Shown here: positions 36,116 through 47,550 of the stretch, piece after piece | Position numbering within the stretch: position 1 is the stretch's first letter | Layout of the letters: the number at the start of each line of letters is the position of its first letter | Origin: Symbiodinium sp. CCMP2592 | Taxonomy: Eukaryota > Sar > Dinophyceae > Suessiales > Symbiodiniaceae | NCBI GenBank assembly: GCA_905221615.1 | Contig: CAJNDT010003868.1 | Coordinates: 414,001 to 478,000 of the forward strand | Reading direction: 5' to 3' | Length of the DNA stretch: 64,000 nt | Program-made: the position numbers and the translations under genes | Notes under the pieces: model-generated | Told to the model about the DNA's origin: nothing | What the model saw: only the letters and a program-made list of their open reading frames with translations | Databases searched by the model: none

Positions 36116-36230
36116 CTTTCGAAGGACGCCTTCAAGTGCAGATTCCAGTTCTCCTTGTCTGAGAAGTTGGCCGGTGGCGTACTCTATCCGGAAGGCGCCA
36201 ACGTACCAGAAGGATGGGTCAGCATAAGGG
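36116..36230 (+). CDS. Exon candidate, strand uncertain
   Basis: The + frame reads LSKDAFKCRFQFSLSEKLAG, then GVLYPEGANVPEGW, before a GTCAGC donor. The minus frame (ADPSFWYVGAFRIEYATGQL, then LRQGELESALEGVLRKD) is equally protein-like. It directly abuts a palindromic element at 36001-36110. Confidence 0.35.
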
Positions 36231-37108
36231 CTTGTATAAGTTTTGGGACTGTGCATGATTCTATAGGGGTCAGCATAAGGGGTTTTATACGGGTTAGTGT
36301 AGTGTCCAGCATTGGTTTAGGATTTAGGCTTAGGGTGGTTGAATCCCAACAGGCACCTGAAAAACAACTGATTTCTTCAAGGTAACTTGTAGGTATCGGG
36401 ACTGATAGGGGACTCAATCATTACCGAAGTTATTCTGCGGTTCCGTACTATAACTATGGCATAATTTACCTCAAACTCCTACTGTAATGTGAATGCCCTA
36501 TATTGGATAAACCCTGAACCCTCTAAAGTCAACTTTCCGTCCTACCACAAAACTAGACAATAAACCGGGGTTTGCGGGTTTAGGAGTTCCGAGTTTACCG
36601 CATTATTGTGGCTTAGCCGTGAAGCAAGTCCCGTGCTTAATTATGCTTCGTTTCGATTCAAGGTAGGTTTTTGTGGCTTCAGGAAGGGTTTAGGGTCAGG
36701 GTCAGGGCAGTTAGGACTGTTGATCGCGTGTCGTTTTCGGTTTACAGCCCAGTCTCCCGATAACAGTACTAGGACCCTTTGGGACTGTATCTAGGGGGCC
36801 TCTGCGTGGTTTGCGTCCCACGTGTCCCAGTCAAATCTCTTTGGTGGAGGAGACCGGACCTGGGTCTGTTTTAGGTTATGCGGGAGTTTCACCTAATCCC
36901 TAAAGTTCGTTGGTTTACGGGTGAGGGTTTAGTTTAGTTTAACTATGATTGAAGGCTTATGGTTTTAAGCCCCGAGTAGGGTTTAGAGTTTGGGGTTAAC
37001 CCCGAACTCCCTGTTCCCTAAATAGGGTCTTTTCCACTCTTCTGGTATATGAGGGTTTCAGGTTTTTTCGGGAACCCAGCCTCAGGGCTTGAGTGTTTAG
37101 AGCATTCT

Positions 37109-37158
37109 CCCTTGCATACATATATATATATATGAGCATATGCATATATATATAATAT

Positions 37159-37205
<47 letters not shown>

Positions 37206-37223
37206 TGTATACCTATCCCGGTG

Positions 37224-37262
<39 letters not shown>
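37109..37262 (+). repeat. (TA)n microsatellite region
   Basis: Several TA runs with short interruptions; similar TA/TACA tracts at 32768-32870, 35015-35072, 40645-40670 and 43230-43560. Confidence 0.95.
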
Positions 37263-37264
<2 letters not shown>

Positions 37265-37544
37265 GTACACAATGCGTTTATCTGTTTATATTTTTATGTG
37301 TACTCCTCTGAATAGTCTTTCAAATGCCGAGAGATCCCTATAACATGACTTGGCTTACCGAAAGCTCTGTAAATAAATAGAGGCTGCTTCATCGTTGGGG
37401 AGCCGACTACAATGCAGTGGGACATGCGTGCCGTGCTCGAGTGGGTCGGCTGCTCAGGTGCCCAACACGTTTGTCAGCCTGGTCAGCCAGTCTATCTGTG
37501 TGTCTGTCGGGGCAGGCAGGTACCTGGGTAGGAAGACAAGGAAG

Positions 37545-37995
37545 CAAGCACATATGTATGTATGCTTGCATGGATGTATGTGTGTCTGTATGTAGCATGC
37601 ATGTATATACCCGCCTTTGTTACTATTTGCATGTACGTAAGTGGGTGGCTGGGCGGCTGGGTGGCTGTGTAGGTAGGTAGGTCGGTGGGTAGGCGGGCGG
37701 GCAGGCAAGTGGGCAGGTAGATGGTAGTTAGGTCGGTAGGGGCAGGTATTCTTGTATGGCTTCATTCTATTGCATGCTTGCATTCTGCATGCATGCATGT
37801 CTGTGCATATGTACGTACGTACGCATCTGCGCATGTATGTTTGCACCACCTGCGCATGTGTGCCTGTATGCATGCATGCATGCATGCATGTGTTGTCATG
37901 GCAATGACATGTGCTTAGTTTAATAGGCGTGCATGCATGCCTGCCTGCATGCATTTGTGTAAATCAACGGAGCTGCAGCTCGTGCACACACGCAC
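37545..37995 (+). repeat. Low-complexity GTAT/GCAT/GGTGGGTAGGC region
   Basis: Mixed tetranucleotide-like sequence (TGCATGCATGCATG, GTACGTACGTACG, TAGGTAGGTCGGTGGG). No gene supported. Confidence 0.85.
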
Positions 37996-38075
37996 ACACA
38001 CACAGACAAAGTGACGCATGCGTTTGTCAATCGGCAACGTCTCTTGCGTCACGATATGAACATCTGCCACCCCAG

Positions 38076-38132
38076 GACGAAAAACCCGGCGACCTGGACA
38101 TCTGGGCCCGCAACTGGAATTGCTACCGGCAG
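38076..38132 (+). CDS. Internal exon of 57 bp
   Basis: CACCCCAG|GAC...CAG|GTGCGC encloses 19 codons, DEKPGDLDIWARNWNCYRQ, with strongly G/C third positions. A second coding-like segment (APSNRKERHYHEFRPTEYYF) follows at about 38183-38260, but the join is out of phase with simple GT-AG choices, so the link is unresolved. Confidence 0.5.
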
Positions 38133-38182
38133 GTGCGCAAAGATCAGTTTGGCTGAATTCATCATGACGTGGACATAAGTGG

Positions 38183-38262
38183 CCCCCAGCAACCGCAAGG
38201 AGCGTCATTACCATGAATTCAGGCCCACTGAGTATTACTTTTCCGGGCTTCCGTCTTTCAGA
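38183..38262 (+). CDS. Probable exon following 38076-38132
   Basis: Frame APSNRKERHYHEFRPTEYYF then SGLP. Composition is exon-like; boundaries not resolved. Confidence 0.35.
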
Positions 38263-39581
38263 GGTCTGCTTTCAGCTCCGGGCATAGAGGCCTTGTCATT
38301 GCTGAGAACAAGCCCGGTGCGCCAGCCTAAGCCCAAAGCGGTGAGCCCTCAGCTGCAGCTTGCAAGGACCGAAAGCAACGCATCGGGACTCCAGGGAAGC
38401 CTACACCCTGAACCCGAAACCCCGAAAACCCAAAGCCCCGAACCCTACTATAACACTGAAAGCCGAAACCATCCTAAAACCCTAAAGCCCTCAAACCCTG
38501 GGATGACGACATGTAGGGACCTGTAGAAACTGCTAAGCAGGGGAGGGGGGGGGGGCAGGGCCACGGTCAAGGTTAAGCCCCAATCCTGAACGGTGATTTG
38601 GGAGTTTAAGAAAATAGGGGACCCCAATATAGCAGCAAGGACCGCAAAATCGTGTACCCCTAATTTTCGGAGACTCCCATTTAGGGTCTGTTTTTTTTTG
38701 GGGGGGGGGTTCAGGGTTCGGGGGTCCCGACTCTGAACCCCAAAAGTCTTGTCTAGGATGCCCAGGAGTACCCTTATTCCCTTTTTGTAGTCCTAGGTTC
38801 CTTATAAAGTTACCCAATACAAAAAAGAGAGGCCTTTTTATTCTTAGGTTACTGGGTATCCTAGTTGTGTTGAACCCTACCTATACAGGGAACTTCAGAA
38901 AGTTGGAATATGGATTAATGGTAGGATCCCCTATAATTTACCATAGAAGGGTTAGGATAATGATATTCCAACTTTCTGGCTTTTACCTTAAGTCACCTGT
39001 GGCCCTTATAACTTATAATCAGGGTCCAAAGGACCCAGCAACTAGGTAGTTGAGTGTAGCATCCTGATAACGTAGGTGATCGTGGTTTGTCAATACAAGG
39101 GTACTTACACCGTTGAACTCGTCATATGCTCTTCAAAATCCTAACCGACATAACCACTATCCTAAAACCGGGTACCTAATTATTGGGTCATTTGGACCCT
39201 TGGGCTATAATATGTCTCGTCCCCAACTGTCCCTTATCCCGGAGCTCGGTGCTCCCATCCTTCGACCCCAACTTGCTACGTACTAAGAAGATCCTGATAG
39301 CATCAATGCCTGGACCCTAACGAACCTAGTTGTTAAGGACGTACAAGGAGATCACACCAGGGAGCCCTAAAAAGCCGGGTCTCATAGGGTCCAGGTAATC
39401 CTGACCGAACCTCGAGACTGGCTCTGATCCCGAAATGGACCTCCTCAACGCTAAGAAGGTCTCTACACCCTAAACAGCAGGTAGAGGAAGCCTATCACTG
39501 CACCGGCTGGGTGCCCGGTTTGGGGTTTGGGGGGATAGTTCTGGGAGTTCGTGTCGCTGCTTCGTTGGAATGGTTTTCTAG

Positions 39582-39584
<3 letters not shown>

Positions 39585-39660
<76 letters not shown>

Positions 39661-39740
39661 CGAGAGAGCGAGAGAGCGAGAGAGCGAGAGAGCGAGAGAG
39701 CGAGAGAGCGAGAGCGAGACAGAGAGAGAGAGAGAGAGGG
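39585..39740 (+). repeat. (GA)n with a (GAGAGAGC)n part
   Basis: GA repeat whose second half is a regular eight-base GAGAGAGC array. Confidence 0.97.
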
Positions 39741-39807
39741 ATGCAGATATGCATGTATATATATATACATATGTATATGTATGTAGGATAGTGTGTTCGC
39801 TTTGAAT

Positions 39808-39998
39808 ACTTCATTCATTCAACCATATATTCAGTCATTCATTCAATCATCCATGACTCCATTCATTCATTCATTCATTCATTTATTCATTCGACCATTG
39901 TTTCATCTGTTCAACCACTCACTCATTCAACGATTCATTCATCAATTCACTCATTCATTCAGTCATTCGTTCATTCATTTCATGCATCCCTTCATTCT
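39808..39998 (+). repeat. (CATT)n degenerate tetranucleotide repeat
   Basis: ATTCATTC units with drift, ending just before the acceptor of the exon at 40014. Confidence 0.95.
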
Positions 39999-40013
39999 TT
40001 CTTTAATTCGCAG

Positions 40014-40175
40014 GCGCCTCAAGAAATAATTACTGGGGTCAAAGTGCCCAGATCAAAGAAGGCTCATGATCGTGTACGCTTCAGCACCAGGTGCCCAACT
40101 CATGGAAGAATGGGTGCCACGAACCATTTTGTGGGCAGTATTTGGGCGGTGCAAGATACCGCTGGCTGTTGTTTG
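40014..40175 (+). CDS. Internal exon of 162 bp
   Basis: A pyrimidine-rich acceptor (TTTCTTTAATTCGCAG) and donor GTAAGG enclose exactly 54 codons, reading APQEIITGVKVPRSKKAHDR, then VRFSTRCPTHGRMGATNHFV, then GSIWAVQDTAGCCL. Clean phase 0 at both ends. Family not recognised. It lies just after a (CATT)n tract. Confidence 0.65.
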
Positions 40176-40201
40176 GTAAGGTTGTTATGGGATCTTAAAG
40201 G

Positions 40202-40311
40202 TCCCAGACCTTCCAAAATCCCTTAATTAAGGAATACACCTTAAATCATATTAGGGATCCTATTATAATTTAAGGTATATTCCTTAATTAAGGGGTTTTG
40301 GAGGGTCTGGG
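40202..40311 (+). mobile_element. Palindromic element, family H
   Basis: CCCAGACCTTCCAAAATCCC...GGGTTTTGGAGGGTCTGGG, with arms CCTTAATTAAGGAATACACC and GGTATATTCCTTAATTAAGG. Others: 12370-12472, 44953-45065, 52432-52546, 63256-63350; fragment at 640-700. Confidence 0.85.
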
Positions 40312-40880
40312 AGGGCTTCATGGCGCTTCTGGTTGTTGCAAGAGTGTTCCAGGGAACTTAGTTTTGAGTTGACGGACAGAACAGCTCACATTTATTTTGC
40401 GTCCTTCTTATGGCTTGACCAGAGCCCAGAGCGGTTTCGATTTCGAGGTTTGTATTCCCAAAGGGTCCTGGTAGTGTTACGGAGGATACTTCCCTAAATC
40501 AGAATAGTAATTCCTAGTATAGACACGCTACATTCTACTATGTAGGTACTTTGGACTCTTTGGGTTATTATGGCTCCTACTTCAATCACGTCCCACCCCC
40601 CTTGAACTTCTCGAAACCCTATATGTAGTAGTTCCTAATATGTATGTGTATATATATATATATATATGTACAGACCCTACATTCTACTATATGGGTAGTT
40701 GTCAAAACTATGGTCTCTGTTGGGGTACCCTAAATATTTGGTGCCGTGATATAATCAGGATTCAAAAAGGGACCCTAATTTTGACAACCACCCATATAGG
40801 TATTTGGGACCCGTTGGGATTTTTCGAGGGTTTAGTCGTTCGCCAGCTCGGAGCAGCCTCAACAGCCAGCAGCTCATCTT

Positions 40881-41182
40881 AATATAGGGGCCTTAATAAT
40901 TACCTATAGGGTTCCTAGGGTTCCTTTAAAGGGGTCTAAGGGCTATTATAAGGGTAGTATAATATATGGGCCTTCTCCCAGAGGGTCCATATACACTATA
41001 TACCTATTATGGAATTCGGTACCGAAAGACTATCCCTATTATGGTTTTGGAGACCTAATTCCATAATGGTAGCATGTATGGACCCTCTCGGTAATAATTA
41101 CCTGGGCTATTTTGGGGGTTCTTTACTATATTTAGTGTACACTGGGCCCATAAACCCTATTCTAATTTTTAAGGCCCCTATA
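40881..41182 (+). mobile_element. Compound palindromic region, family S with nested family B
   Basis: Left AATATAGGGGCCTTAATAAT and right TTTTTAAGGCCCCTATATTA form the outer arms; the B element 40978-41092 lies within. A simpler S copy is at 16795-16890. Confidence 0.6.
40978..41092 (+). mobile_element. Palindromic element, family B, nested in family S
   Basis: CCCAGAGGGTCCATATACAC...GGACCCTCTCGG interrupts a GGGCCTT|AATAATTACC sequence that is continuous in the related copy at 40885-40905. Confidence 0.7.
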
Positions 41183-42053
41183 TTAGACGCAACAGCCAAG
41201 CCCGTAATCCTGCAATACAAGGCTCAATACAGTAAGTTCGAACCCTAAACCTTTATATTGAAGCCTGAATCTCTCCACCCTGAACGGCCCTAAACCTTGA
41301 GACTCCTAAATCCTAAACCCGACAAACTCTAAACCGCATAAACCCTATAAACCCTACAAACCCAAAACCGCCTAAACCCTATAAACCCCTAAGCCGCCTA
41401 AAGCCTATAAACCGCCTCATTTCAAAGGCAAAAAGCCACATACCTTGGACCCGACGGACACATCGATGTTTTCTAGGCCTCGGTTGGATTCAGGGTTTAT
41501 AGGGGTTTGGGATTAGGGTTCGGCGGGCTTTGGAGGTTTCGGGTTTGGGGCCCTAGGGGTTTAGGGTTCCGGGGCTCTGGGGGTTTAGGGTTTATAGGGG
41601 TTCAGAGTTTAAGGCCTGGGGGGGCCGAGGGGTTCAGGGTTTATGGGTTCATGGTCTAAGGTTCAGGGGTCTCACAAGTTGGTACCGGCCGATTCTAGAC
41701 CTTCCTTCAACTGTAGACGTGCCCAGCCTGAGGGGTCGAAGTATCCAAGGGTTCTAGGGTTTAGGGTTTAGGGGAGATATTGAGAAAGCCAGGACGGTGC
41801 GAAATTTGCCCAAAACCTAGGTAACGATTTGGGATAATGTTGAATGTCACTTGTTTTACAAAGAGCCCTATTAACACAAGATTTTGGTAACTGTTGAAAA
41901 CAACACCTAGTATGCCCTTGTCGGGCACGTGGTTGGGCCGAGTCAATCTGTCCGTAGAAAGCACCTCAGATGCCCTGTAAGGCAGCGTTTTAGGGTTTAG
42001 GGTCCAAGAACCCTACACCCTGAACCGTAAACCCCACCGCGGCCATTCACAAG

Positions 42054-42176
42054 AGCATCGACCTGCAAACGGGCCAAGAGTGCGCAGGGTGGAGGAAATT
42101 CGGGGCCATAACTGGTGAGTCGTTCTGGGTCAACAAGAAGGGGAGGGTCACGACGAATACCAAACCCAACTTGTTC
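42054..42176 (+). CDS. Exon candidate
   Basis: The + frame reads SIDLQTGQECAGWRKFGAIT, then GESFWVNKKGRVTTNTKPNL, before a GTGCTC donor. Third positions favour + over the minus frame. A conflicting minus-strand exon with a perfect GTAAGT donor lies only 32 bp downstream, so strand assignment is unsettled. Confidence 0.4.
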
Positions 42177-42207
42177 GTGCTCTTTCAAACCCTAAACCCT
42201 AAACTTA

Positions 42208-42287
42208 CCTTTGACTGTTGTCGACAATCACGGCGGCCCTGGAAGACGCTGGGTACAAGTCGACAAGCATGAGCTTCCACACACTTT
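42208..42287 (-). CDS. Exon candidate on the opposite strand
   Basis: The minus frame reads SVWKLMLVDLYPASSRAAVI, then VDNSQ, and ends at AAAG|GTAAGT. The following intron sequence would begin with TTTAGGG units. This conflicts with the + candidate at 42054-42176. Confidence 0.35.
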
Positions 42288-42999
42288 CTATCAGCGGCGG
42301 GTCCAAGCCATTAGAATCACAAGAACATGGTTTTGAGATATACTTTACGCTAGGCATGTATGAACTATAAAGGCGATCTCAGCTTCACTTTTTCACGGTT
42401 TTCTATCACGAAAAATTTACCCGAAACCCCACATCCCCGAATCCCGTGGACCACCTCAGGCCCTGAACCTTGACAAACCTGACACCCCATAAGCTGCACA
42501 GTACCCTTCTATAGAGGAACCTCTGGGGGAGCCCTAAACCTTATGTAAACTCGGTGAACAGGCGCCGCACACTTTGCAAGCGCACACTCTTCACGCAAGA
42601 CAACGTCAGAGACAACGAGTACAAGGCCAGCTGTGTGATTTTGTGAGATGGTTGTAGCCCCAAGGGTCCACGTATTAAGTTCTTTGGCTTGGAAGGAGTT
42701 CTTACAGGTTTGTGCTCGAGGCTGCAGGGCTTCCGGGTTTACTTGCTTGAGGTGGTGCCTTTGGCCACAGCAAATCAGATTTCGCTATTGGAGCGCACGT
42801 TACTGTAGAAGCTTAAAAAAGTAACAATACATGTTTGGGAGTTCCTTATTGTGACTATAGTACAATATACCGCCGAACCCTATTCTAATTATTAAGACCT
42901 CAATATGAATGTGTAGACTGTCGTCGGAAGGGAGGTACGACTCTGAGGTGCAGGGCCTTCCTTCTCCAAGGTTTGCCCTAAGCCTAGTAAATATCCCTA

Positions 43000-43090
43000 A
43001 GGGTCCATGTAGCCAAACAGTATGTACTTTGGCCCTAAAGTACTCCCTATATAAGTCCCACAGTATATACTATTTGGGTACCTGGACATT
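43000..43090 (+). mobile_element. Palindromic element, family D
   Basis: AAGGGTCCATGTAGCC...TATACTATTTGGGTACCTGG with inner TACTTTGGCCCTAAAGTAC. Others: 927-1025, 7095-7200, 8325-8414, 44645-44725, 49360-49452, 50006-50096, 62850-62950. Confidence 0.75.
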
Positions 43091-43485
43091 TCGGGTATGG
43101 TGTCCTAAACCCGATTTCCGAAGCCAGGATAGTGTTAGGACGTCGGACTTCAGACTCGTTGAGGATTATTCTGCTTGCCGCCTTTGGGGGCGCTCCAAAT
43201 AAACCGAAGCCCGAAGGCACCACGTATATATGTATCACTTATATATATATATACACACACACATGCATACCTGCGTGAACACACACATACATCTATACTA
43301 CATACACCATACGTACATGTGTACCTACCTACCCACGTACCTACATACATCATACACACATACACATCTATACGTATACCTGGGCATATACACACACACA
43401 CAAGTATGCGTATGCATTTATGCATATCCTATAAACACGAACGGTTACGTAGGGTCGCATGGGTATATACCTATGTATATGTGTG

Positions 43486-43519
<34 letters not shown>

Positions 43520-43926
43520 GATGTACATATACATGTGTATATATATATATATATATATATTACCGCCATGGCCATCGTGTATTCACGCTCAGTGATAATC
43601 GAACGGAAGCTTGCGGTCAACCCAAGGCTCCACGCACCCATGTAGTATATGCTGAGGCATTAAAGGAGTTCCTATGCAGGTACTTGAACGCCTATAAGCC
43701 TTTACACATATACACAAACATACATTATATCTGTTGTGTCCGTGTATATACATATGTATACCTACACTCATACTTTAAGGCCTTACCCAGGTGCTTTGCA
43801 TCCCTAGGACACCGTACCACCCTGAAGCCTTAACCTTCAACCCTACAAGCCTGCAGCCCGGAACGCTTCGCTGGCATCTCCAAGCCGACTCCCCAAGGGT
43901 CCTAGGTAACTGTAAGCTAGAGTGTA

Positions 43927-44039
43927 CTTGGAGGTTCATTGGGTGGTTATAAGTAGGGTTATAAGTCCCCTAATATGGTTTATATCTATAGTTATCCCAC
44001 TTATAACCCCACTTTTAACTACCCATGAACCTCCAAGTG
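43927..44039 (+). mobile_element. Palindromic element, family A variant, nested in family E
   Basis: TACTTGGAGGTTCATTGGG...GAACCTCCAAGTG. The flanks (GGTCCTAGGTAACTGTAAGC before, GGAATCATTGTTATGATTTG after) look like the two halves of a family E element. Confidence 0.7.
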
Positions 44040-44125
44040 GGGTGTCTGTTTTCTGCTTTAGGAATCATTGTTATGATTTGGGGAAGTATTCACTATGGAC
44101 ACTTTCGGAATAGCTTTACTTCCAG

Positions 44126-44194
44126 GTCTGCGGCGCCGGCATCTGCATGGAGCTGAAGAGCGGACCGACCGCATTCACCCGCCGGCGCAATTCG
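44126..44194 (+). CDS. Internal exon of 69 bp
   Basis: TTCCAG|GTC...TCG|GTGCTA encloses 23 codons, VCGAGICMELKSGPTAFTRR then RNS, in G/C-rich codons. Sits between two palindromic elements. Confidence 0.5.
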
Positions 44195-45079
44195 GTGCTA
44201 CTTGGAAAGAAGAACATTCCCTGAGGCTCCATGTACCTACATGGCATATGCCTAGGCCCCAAAATCGTACTTTTAATCAGGCCTCGGGCCTAAGTATATA
44301 GGAGCATTAGAGTTTAAGACTTGGATTCCTTTGTCACTGTTGGGTAACATTTTACATTTTTATGGGTACTTAAACCCAATAAGGAATAAAAATGTACATT
44401 TTTAATCCTATCCCAACAATGAACTAGATTCCCTGAAGAGAAACTTGTGGGCCGCATTTCCTGCCAAGAGCAGGATCTCCTAACTGAGAAAAACCGAATC
44501 CCCTTAGAAGTGTCGATGCACCCACATACCCAAATAGGGTCCTAAGTACCTTTATGGTAGAATGTAGGGTTTCTGTATTAGGGATCATTATTAAAAAAAA
44601 TTGGGTAAGTATCCCCCATAGCAGTACCTAGGACCCTCTGGGATAGTATATGCTTTGGCCTGAAAGTAGTCCCGATAAAGTTATGGAGCCACAGCACATG
44701 CTACATGAGTATATGGACCCTTAGGAACTGCCAACCGGCGAGGCCTCGCATGACCCTAGAATTCATGCTCGTAGGTGCTGGCCCCTAATCTTGGGCCATG
44801 TATGTGTAGCATGTTTTGCTTTAGGGTTTGGAGTTCGAGTCTAGTCGGAATGTAGTATGAAGCCCTAAGGAATGGGATCGATGCTTAATCAGGCTTCTGT
44901 ATTGTCCCACAGGCCCATGGAGACAATAAACATGTAGTGCTAACCCATGCTTACCCAGAGACTCCAAAACAGCTTAGTGAAGGAATAAACGTCACATCTT
45001 CATGGGATCCCCAATATGATTTAAGGTATATTCCTTAATTAAGGGGTTTGGGGAGTTCCTCGGTACTACCTGTAGGCTC

Positions 45080-45182
45080 ATACCCCACCCCTGTTTTTAG
45101 GGTATCTACTTTTTGTATACAACAGATCCCAACCACAAGAGTAGGTATCCCAAAAACAGGGGCTGTGGGGGGTATGAGCCTC
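45080..45182 (+). mobile_element. Other single or low-copy palindromes
   Basis: CTCATACCCCACCCCTGTTT...AACAGGGGCTGTGGGGGGTATGAG. Comparable lone hairpins: 2531-2605, 6388-6462, 8130-8230, 8575-8668, 11360-11472, 38600-38690, 44340-44420, 48950-49040, 54225-54325. Confidence 0.7.
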
Positions 45183-46218
45183 TAGGCACGGAGGAGGAGT
45201 CAGGGGGACCCTTAGGGCTACGGGGAGGAGGACCTTTAGGGTAGGGTTTAGGGGTGTTCTATGCGACCCCAGAGGTCCCAAGGACCCAATAGTTAGGTAC
45301 TCGGTTTTAGGGTATAGTAGTCATGTAGGTTTTCGGGTTTTGGGAGAGTGTATGATTATGAGCCTTGGACCCTTTGGGGGGCTAGGGATGAGGCTTGCAG
45401 GGTTGGTTTTGGGGAGCTTTGCCCTAAACGTTAAACATTTGGCCCTGGAGCCCTTGAACGCTTACGCTCCTGGAGCCTTCAAACCCTAAACCCTATAGAA
45501 CTTATAAACCTTACACCCTGTGTAGGCCGAATCTCGGCCGGACATTTCTGCAGAAAAAGGCCCCATTTCACTTTAAAAAAAATTAACTAAAACCAATTAA
45601 AGGGAAACCCTAAACCTTATCAGCCCTAAACCCAGACGGAAACCCTATACCCTAAAACACTCCGGTCCCTGTGCAATCTCCCAGGGCCGATTGCTTTACG
45701 ATGGCTCACAACCAGTACCCGAAGTGGGCTGGGACCCGAGACGACCGTTCAGGTTTAGGGCTTTAGGGCTTTAGGGTTTTAGGGTTTTAGGGCTGAGGGT
45801 TTAGGTTTCAGGGTTTAGGGTTTTAGGGCTTTAGGGCTTTTTCAGGGTTTAGGGTTTACGGTTTCAGGGTTTAGGGTTTACGGTTTCAGGGTTTTAGGCT
45901 TTCAGGTTCAGGGTTTATGATTTCGGTTCTGAGGTGATCATTGGTTGGGTTCGGGTTTGGTCTCTGGGGTTAAGAGCTGTTGAGAGTCGACGCCTTAGGA
46001 TTTCGGGCCTTAGGGTTTAGGTTTCGGGCTTTAGGGGTGCAGGGTGAAACTCTTCCAGCTCTTGCTGTTTAGGGAGGCATCAGGGTGCCAACATCCAACC
46101 CCCTAAACCCTAAACCCTGAACCCTAAACCCTATAAAGGAATCCAACCTGAAATTCAGAAGGCCAGGTTCCTCTCTGGCCTTTCGGCGCGTGCATGCAGG
46201 AATCCCTAGAAGCATTGG

Positions 46219-46301
46219 CGAGTGTGTGTGTGTGTGTGTGTGTGTGTCTGTGTGTGTGTGTGTGTGTCTGTGTGTGTGTGTGTGTGTCTGTGTGTGTGTG
46301 T

Positions 46302-46333
<32 letters not shown>

Positions 46334-46362
46334 CTGTGTGTGTGTGTGTGTGTCTGTGTGCG
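46219..46362 (+). repeat. (TG)n with periodic CTG interruptions
   Basis: TG repeat broken by TCTG at spacings of about 16-30 bp. Cys/Val and His/Thr ORFs across it are artefacts. Confidence 0.97.
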
Positions 46363-46794
46363 CGTGTGTTGGCTGCCAGTATAGGGATCTTCGTCGCCCA
46401 TGACTCACAGGCCGTCCGAATTAAAAGCCCTGCCTCACATCTGAGCTGATGGCAGAGATTAGCTGTGCGTTCACGGGTTTCGGGCTTGAAGGGTTCAGGG
46501 CCTATAGGGGTTTTCAGAACGTGGTGTAGACATTAAACGGAGGGTGGGAAGTGTTGAAAGTGCCATAATGGCTATAGTACCCAGAGGGTCCGTGTATACT
46601 ACTATTCTCGAATAAGGCCTCAAAGGACCTCCCTCACTATGGTTTGGGGGACCCGATTCCATAATAGTAGTCTATATGGACGAACTACTATCCTGTGTCT
46701 CCAAGGGTGCATTAAGCCGTTCAGCGTTTGTTTGGACAGACAAACCGTGAGCCATCCAGGCGGAGGTCGAACCTTGAACGAACTGCTCCGGTCA

Positions 46795-46932
46795 CGCCCA
46801 ACAGTGGTGTAATCACCAAGTAGAAACCCATCCAGAATCGCAAAACAAGTACGACATCGTAGGATCTATGGAGGGTCCAGGTGCATTCTCAAGACATGTG
46901 CCGAGGTCTTCTGGTCTGTTCGACATATGAAG
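46795..46932 (-). CDS. Weak coding candidate
   Basis: From an ATG the minus strand reads MSNRPEDLGTCLENAPGPSI, then DPTMSYLFCDSGWVSTW, then TGA. Not recognised; could be chance. Confidence 0.25.
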
Positions 46933-47129
46933 AATCTGCAGCTGCCTCAGACATAGGTATATTGCAATAGCATCACCTTACAACAAGACAAGCCAGCCCG
47001 TAAGCTTTGAACCCACTCCGTAAACAACCAGCATCGGGTTTCTGCTGCCACAGGTGGCTTCATTCTTCAGCAGGGGGGAATTGGCAGGATTTGGATGTCA
47101 ACTTCCGGATTGTTATTCTTTCTTCCACA

Positions 47130-47343
47130 GAAGTCTGACCTTGCAAGAGTCGCGATGAGTGCAGTTTCCTACATATTCACGCTTTGGCTGTTCAAATGTG
47201 TTCTGGGTTTGTTTGTTGTTGCTGCTGCCAGTACTCGTTGGTTCATCGTCGTGCTGATTCCTAAAACACCCCAGAGATACCGCAACCATAAAGCCAATCA
47301 TACTAAGACCATAAACTCTGGATTTGTGCCAACCGGCTCATAG
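47130..47343 (+). CDS. Possible exon after a strong acceptor
   Basis: TTGTTATTCTTTCTTCCACAG is an excellent acceptor. The frame behind it reads KSDLARVAMSAVSYIFTLWL, then a hydrophobic stretch (KCVLGLFVVAAAS). It could be one membrane segment or chance T-rich sequence. Confidence 0.3.
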
Positions 47344-47398
47344 GCTTGGTGTTCAGGGTTTACAAGGATTAGGATGCAGGGTTTACGGTCTCATAGCC

Positions 47399-47550
47399 CC
47401 CTAAACCCTAAACCCTAAAACCCTAAACCCTAAAACCCTAAACCCTAAACCCTAAACCCTAAACCCTAAAACCCTAAACCCTAAACCCTAAAACCCTAAA
47501 CCCTAAACCCTAAACCCTAAACCCTAAACCCTAAAACCCTAAACCCTAAC
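47399..47550 (+). repeat. Longest uninterrupted interstitial telomere-like array
   Basis: About 150 bp of CCCTAAA mixed with CCCTAAAA units, C-rich on the + strand. The register slips between 7- and 8-base units. Confidence 0.97.

Noticed and set aside
42090-42165. WW domain in the 42.1 kb exon candidate
   Set aside because: GWRKF...FWVN..GRVTTN..P has some spacing likeness, but the second conserved Trp is not in place and the strand is uncertain.
46190-46408. Cys/Val and His/Thr repeat ORFs
   Set aside because: Translations of the (TG)n tract on both strands.
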